From Micromonospora costi (GTDB taxonomy: Bacteria; Actinomycetota; Actinomycetes; Mycobacteriales; Micromonosporaceae), in assembly GCF_003626655.1 (NCBI RefSeq), contig NZ_RBAN01000001.1, positions 1,922,001 through 1,986,000 on the forward strand: a stretch of DNA of 64,000 nt. Direction: 5' to 3'. How positions within the stretch are numbered: the stretch's first letter is position 1; every line of letters begins with the position of its first letter. Below are positions 61,420 to 64,000 of this stretch, in pieces. The position numbers and the translations under genes were made by a program. Under the pieces are notes generated by a model, which searched no databases, had not been told where the DNA came from, and saw nothing but the letters and a program-made list of their open reading frames with translations.

Positions 61420-62247
61420 TCAGAGTTCCTTGAGCACGGCGGGTTCGAGCCGGCGGAACGACAACCACCCGACGACCAGCACGAGCACGCTCCCGGCGAC
61501 GGTGGTGGCGAGCAGCCGGGCGTCGGGGAACTCGTCCGGGTACCAGATCGCGTGGTGCAGCTGGAAGATGCCGACCAGCGGGTTCACCTCGTACGCGACC
61601 TTCAGCCAGCCGGGCAGGTCGGAATCCCGCACGAGGCTCAGCGGGTAGATGATCGGCGTGGCGTAGAAGAGCACCCGGATGACGAGCCGCATCACCCGCT
61701 CGACGTCGCGCATCAGCACGTTGAACGCGGACAGCAGCAGGGACAGCCCGATGAGCAGGGTGCCCTGGACGGCCACGGCGAGCGGCAGGGCCACCAGCGA
61801 CCAGCCCGGGTGGACCCGACCGTGCAGGGTGTAGGTCAACGCCACGGCCGCGAGGATCGGCAGGCCGGCCGCGTACTCGGCGAACCGCCCGGCGACGCGG
61901 CCGATCGGGAAGACCTGCCGCGGGACGTTCATCGTGGTGATGAGCCGGGACTGGCCGGTGAGCGCGTTGGTGGCCTCGCTCAGCGCCGAACTCGTCCACA
62001 TCCAGGCGAAGATCCCGGTGATGAGGAACAGGGGGTACGACTGCGCCGCCTCGCCCAGGTGGCGGCCCGTGTCACGGGAGTAGAGGACGCCGAAGACGAA
62101 CCAGTAGATGGCGCCCATGCCCAGCGGCTCGATCAGCGACCAGACGTACCCGAGGACGGACTGCTGGTACTTCACCGCGAGATCGCGTCTGACCAGGATG
62201 CGCAGTGAGTTGCGGTGCGACCACAACGCCGCGACGCCAGAGGTCAC
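61420..62247 (-). CDS. Polysaccharide/teichoic-acid ABC exporter permease, TagG/Wzm-like
   Basis: A 275-aa ABC-2 permease with six TM helices and the family features: an N-terminal amphipathic start (RRDLAVKYQQSVLGYVWSLIEPL), YPLFLITGIFAWMW and NPLVGIFQLHH. It forms the channel of the wall-polymer exporter with the adjoining TagH-like ATPase. It is the first gene of the four-gene operon that runs to 56389; the region upstream holds its promoter. Confidence 0.93.
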   Translation of the reverse strand: MTSGVAALWSHRNSLRILVRRDLAVKYQQSVLGYVWSLIEPLGMGAIYWFVFGVLYSRDTGRHLGEAAQSYPLFLITGIFAWMWTSSALSEATNALTGQSRLITTMNVPRQVFPIGRVAGRFAEYAAGLPILAAVALTYTLHGRVHPGWSLVALPLAVAVQGTLLIGLSLLLSAFNVLMRDVERVMRLVIRVLFYATPIIYPLSLVRDSDLPGWLKVAYEVNPLVGIFQLHHAIWYPDEFPDARLLATTVAGSVLVLVVGWLSFRRLEPAVLKEL

Positions 62248-62316
62248 CGCCGCCTCCCGCCTTCAAACGGACGACAGGTTAGCAGTCGGTGAACGAAAGC
62301 TCCGAGTCGGGCGCGC

Positions 62317-63687
62317 TCAGCACTCGATCACGTTGACGGCCAGACCGCCGCGTGCCGTCTCCTTGTACTTGACCTTCATGTCCGCGCCGGTCTCCCGCAT
62401 GGTCTTGATGACCTTGTCCAGCGAGACGGCGTGCACCCCGTCACCGCGCAGCGCGAGCCGGGCGGCCGTGATCGCCTTGATGCTAGCCACCGCGTTCCGC
62501 TCGATGCAGGGGATCTGCACCAGGCCACCGACCGGGTCGCAGGTCAGCCCCAGGTTGTGCTCCATGCCGATCTCGGCGGCGTTCTCGACCTGCGCCGGGG
62601 TGCCACCCAGCGCCTCGGCCAGCCCCGCGGCCGCCATCGAGCAGGCCGACCCCACCTCGCCCTGGCAGCCCACCTCGGCGCCGGAGATCGACGCGTTCTC
62701 CTTGAACAGCACGCCGATCGCGCCGGCCGCCAGCAGGAAGCGGACCACGCCCTCGTCGGACGCGCCCGGCACGAACCGGGTGTAGTAGTGCAGGACGGCG
62801 GGGATGATCCCGGCCGCGCCGTTGGTGGGTGCGGTGACCACCCGGCCGCCCGCGGCGTTCTCCTCGTTGACCGCCAGCGCGAACAGGGTCACCCAGTCCA
62901 TCGCGCGCAGCGGGTCGGTGCTGCCCGCCTCGGCCTCCAGGCTGCGGCGCAGCTCGGCCGCCCGGCGGCGCACCTTGAGACCGCCGGGGAGCACGCCGTC
63001 CCGCTCGCAGCCCCGCTCGACGCACTCGCGCATCACCCGCCAGATCTCCAGCAGGCCGGCGCGCACCTCGGACTCGCTGCGCCAGGAGAGTTCGTTGGCG
63101 AGCATCACCTCGCTGATCGACAGCCCGGTGGCCGCGGTGACCTCGAGCAGCTCCGCTCCGGTGAGGAACGGGTGGGGCACGCGGGTGGTGTCCGGGACGA
63201 TCCGGTCCGCGCCGGCCGCCGCCTCGTCGACCACGAACCCGCCGCCCACCGAGTAGTACGTACGCGTCCGCAGGACGGCGCCCGTCTCGTCGTACGCCGC
63301 GAAGGTCATCCCGTTCGGGTGGTACGGCAGCGAGCGGCGGCGGTGCAGCACCAGGTCCCGGTCGGGGTCGAAGTCGATCTCGTGCGCGTCGAGCAGCGCG
63401 ATCCGGCGTTCCGCGCGGATGCGCTCGACCCGGGGCCCCACGCCGTCGGTGTCGACGGTCTCGGGCGCCTCGCCGGTCAGCCCGAGCAGCACGGCGCGGT
63501 CGCTGCCGTGGCCGTGCCCCGTGGCGCCGAGGGAGCCGAACAGCTCGGCCTGCACCCGGGCGGTGGCGGTGAGCAGCCCGTCGGCCTTGAGCCCGCCCAC
63601 GAACGTACGGGCGGCCCGCATCGGCCCCACCGTGTGCGAGCTGGACGGCCCGATACCGACGCTGAAGAGGTCGAAAACACTGATCAT
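62317..63687 (-). CDS. sdaA: L-serine ammonia-lyase (serine dehydratase), Fe-S type, single chain
   Basis: A 456-aa enzyme fusing the beta (about 1-155) and alpha (about 180-456) domains. The conserved [12 protein letters not shown] and [16 protein letters not shown] motifs are present, as are cysteines for the [4Fe-4S] cluster in [15 protein letters not shown] and [18 protein letters not shown]. It converts L-serine to pyruvate and ammonia. ATG 63687 is used; longer upstream reading is low-complexity. It is monocistronic within the window. Confidence 0.96.
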   Translation of the reverse strand: MISVFDLFSVGIGPSSSHTVGPMRAARTFVGGLKADGLLTATARVQAELFGSLGATGHGHGSDRAVLLGLTGEAPETVDTDGVGPRVERIRAERRIALLDAHEIDFDPDRDLVLHRRRSLPYHPNGMTFAAYDETGAVLRTRTYYSVGGGFVVDEAAAGADRIVPDTTRVPHPFLTGAELLEVTAATGLSISEVMLANELSWRSESEVRAGLLEIWRVMRECVERGCERDGVLPGGLKVRRRAAELRRSLEAEAGSTDPLRAMDWVTLFALAVNEENAAGGRVVTAPTNGAAGIIPAVLHYYTRFVPGASDEGVVRFLLAAGAIGVLFKENASISGAEVGCQGEVGSACSMAAAGLAEALGGTPAQVENAAEIGMEHNLGLTCDPVGGLVQIPCIERNAVASIKAITAARLALRGDGVHAVSLDKVIKTMRETGADMKVKYKETARGGLAVNVIEC

Positions 63688-64000
63688 GGCTGCTCTTCCT
63701 CGCCGTCGTCCCGTCGTACGGGTTACGGCCCCTCGTGGTCGCCCGGGTCCGGGTGACCGGTGGGCCCCCGGGGTGTGGGGTGCCCAACCGGCGAGCCTAC
63801 CCGGCCAGGTCACGCACCGCCCGGCGGTCCGGTTGCCGCCCCGGGCCGCCTGATCGAGCGCGATCTTCATCGGCGGCTCCGGAGTCCCTGGCGTCGGGCG
63901 GCCGCGCACGGGTAACCACCTACGGGTACGCGGGCCGCCAATCGTCCTGCTGACCGAGGGCGTGCTGGTCACCCGTTCCTACCGTGGATGTCAGACGCGG
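63688..64000. other. Gap to the right window edge
   Basis: About 313 bases without a supported gene. It presumably holds the sdaA promoter. Short frames on both strands are Arg/Pro-rich and lack ribosome sites. I looked for a glycine-riboswitch core, expected in some serine/glycine operons, and did not find one. Confidence 0.4.

Noticed and set aside
63688..64000. Possible glycine riboswitch upstream of sdaA
   Set aside because: The conserved glycine-aptamer cores could not be found on either strand in this stretch.
1..64000. tRNA, rRNA, CRISPR arrays, insertion sequences, integrases
   Set aside because: Scanning for tRNA-like ends, regularly spaced repeats, transposase or integrase motifs gave nothing supportable.

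Overview
This is a very GC-rich actinobacterial chromosome segment. GTG starts are common, many genes overlap by 4 bp (ATGA/GTGA), and the gene content (type VII secretion with eccE, CsoR, ECF-DGPF, cation:dicarboxylate symporter) fits Micromonosporaceae, probably Micromonospora or a close relative. That placement is inferred from gene content and style, not from a marker gene. No rRNA, tRNA, CRISPR array, transposase or prophage is visible.

Layout. 1-5.6 kb: the C-terminal part of a TPR-containing regulator, a DrrAB-type ABC exporter, and an acyl-CoA dehydrogenase / alpha-methylacyl-CoA racemase pair. 5.7-9.5 kb: a C4-dicarboxylate symporter divergent from a CitA/DcuS-type two-component system. 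9.5-13.2 kb: a DUF2786 protein and a tightly overlapping YCII - ECF sigma - RibD/DHFR-like operon. 13.2-16.5 kb: a secreted alpha/beta hydrolase, an ArsR-like regulator with a small membrane coiled-coil partner, a lipoprotein and a CsbD stress protein. 16.6-20.6 kb: a copper regulon (copA, a secreted His-rich protein, copZ, csoR) with palindromic CsoR-type operators. 20.9-24.9 kb: YibE/F, a c-di-AMP (ydaO/yuaA) riboswitch ahead of a secreted wall-enzyme-like protein, a beta-carbonic anhydrase and a winged-helix regulator whose stop codon lies inside a palindromic repeat.

25-41 kb is the centrepiece: a complete ESX-like type VII secretion locus. It has two mycosins, two WXG100 proteins, eccC, eccD, eccE and eccB. 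It is flanked on both sides by a small helical protein plus a large WxG/low-complexity protein, laid out like PE/PPE pairs. The two small proteins share an NYxxxExxNA motif and the two large ones share a C-terminal TWLxEDExVWG motif, which suggests a two-part substrate/export code.

41-54.8 kb is a run of small membrane, stress and metabolic genes. Several have promoters resembling SigB-type GTTTG-N13/14-GGGTA sites (CsbD, MT0933-like antitoxin, AI-2E permease, a 66-aa charged protein). A GH65 glycoside phosphorylase/hydrolase with a beta-phosphoglucomutase-type HAD, a thioesterase and an acyltransferase follow. 54.9-62.2 kb holds an orphan MsiK/MalK-like ATPase and a four-gene cell-wall glycopolymer operon: TagG/TagH-type exporter, an NTase-like/CDP-alcohol phosphotransferase fusion, and a GT2/glycerophosphotransferase fusion. 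The window ends with L-serine dehydratase sdaA. Strong hairpin terminators separate most convergent genes.
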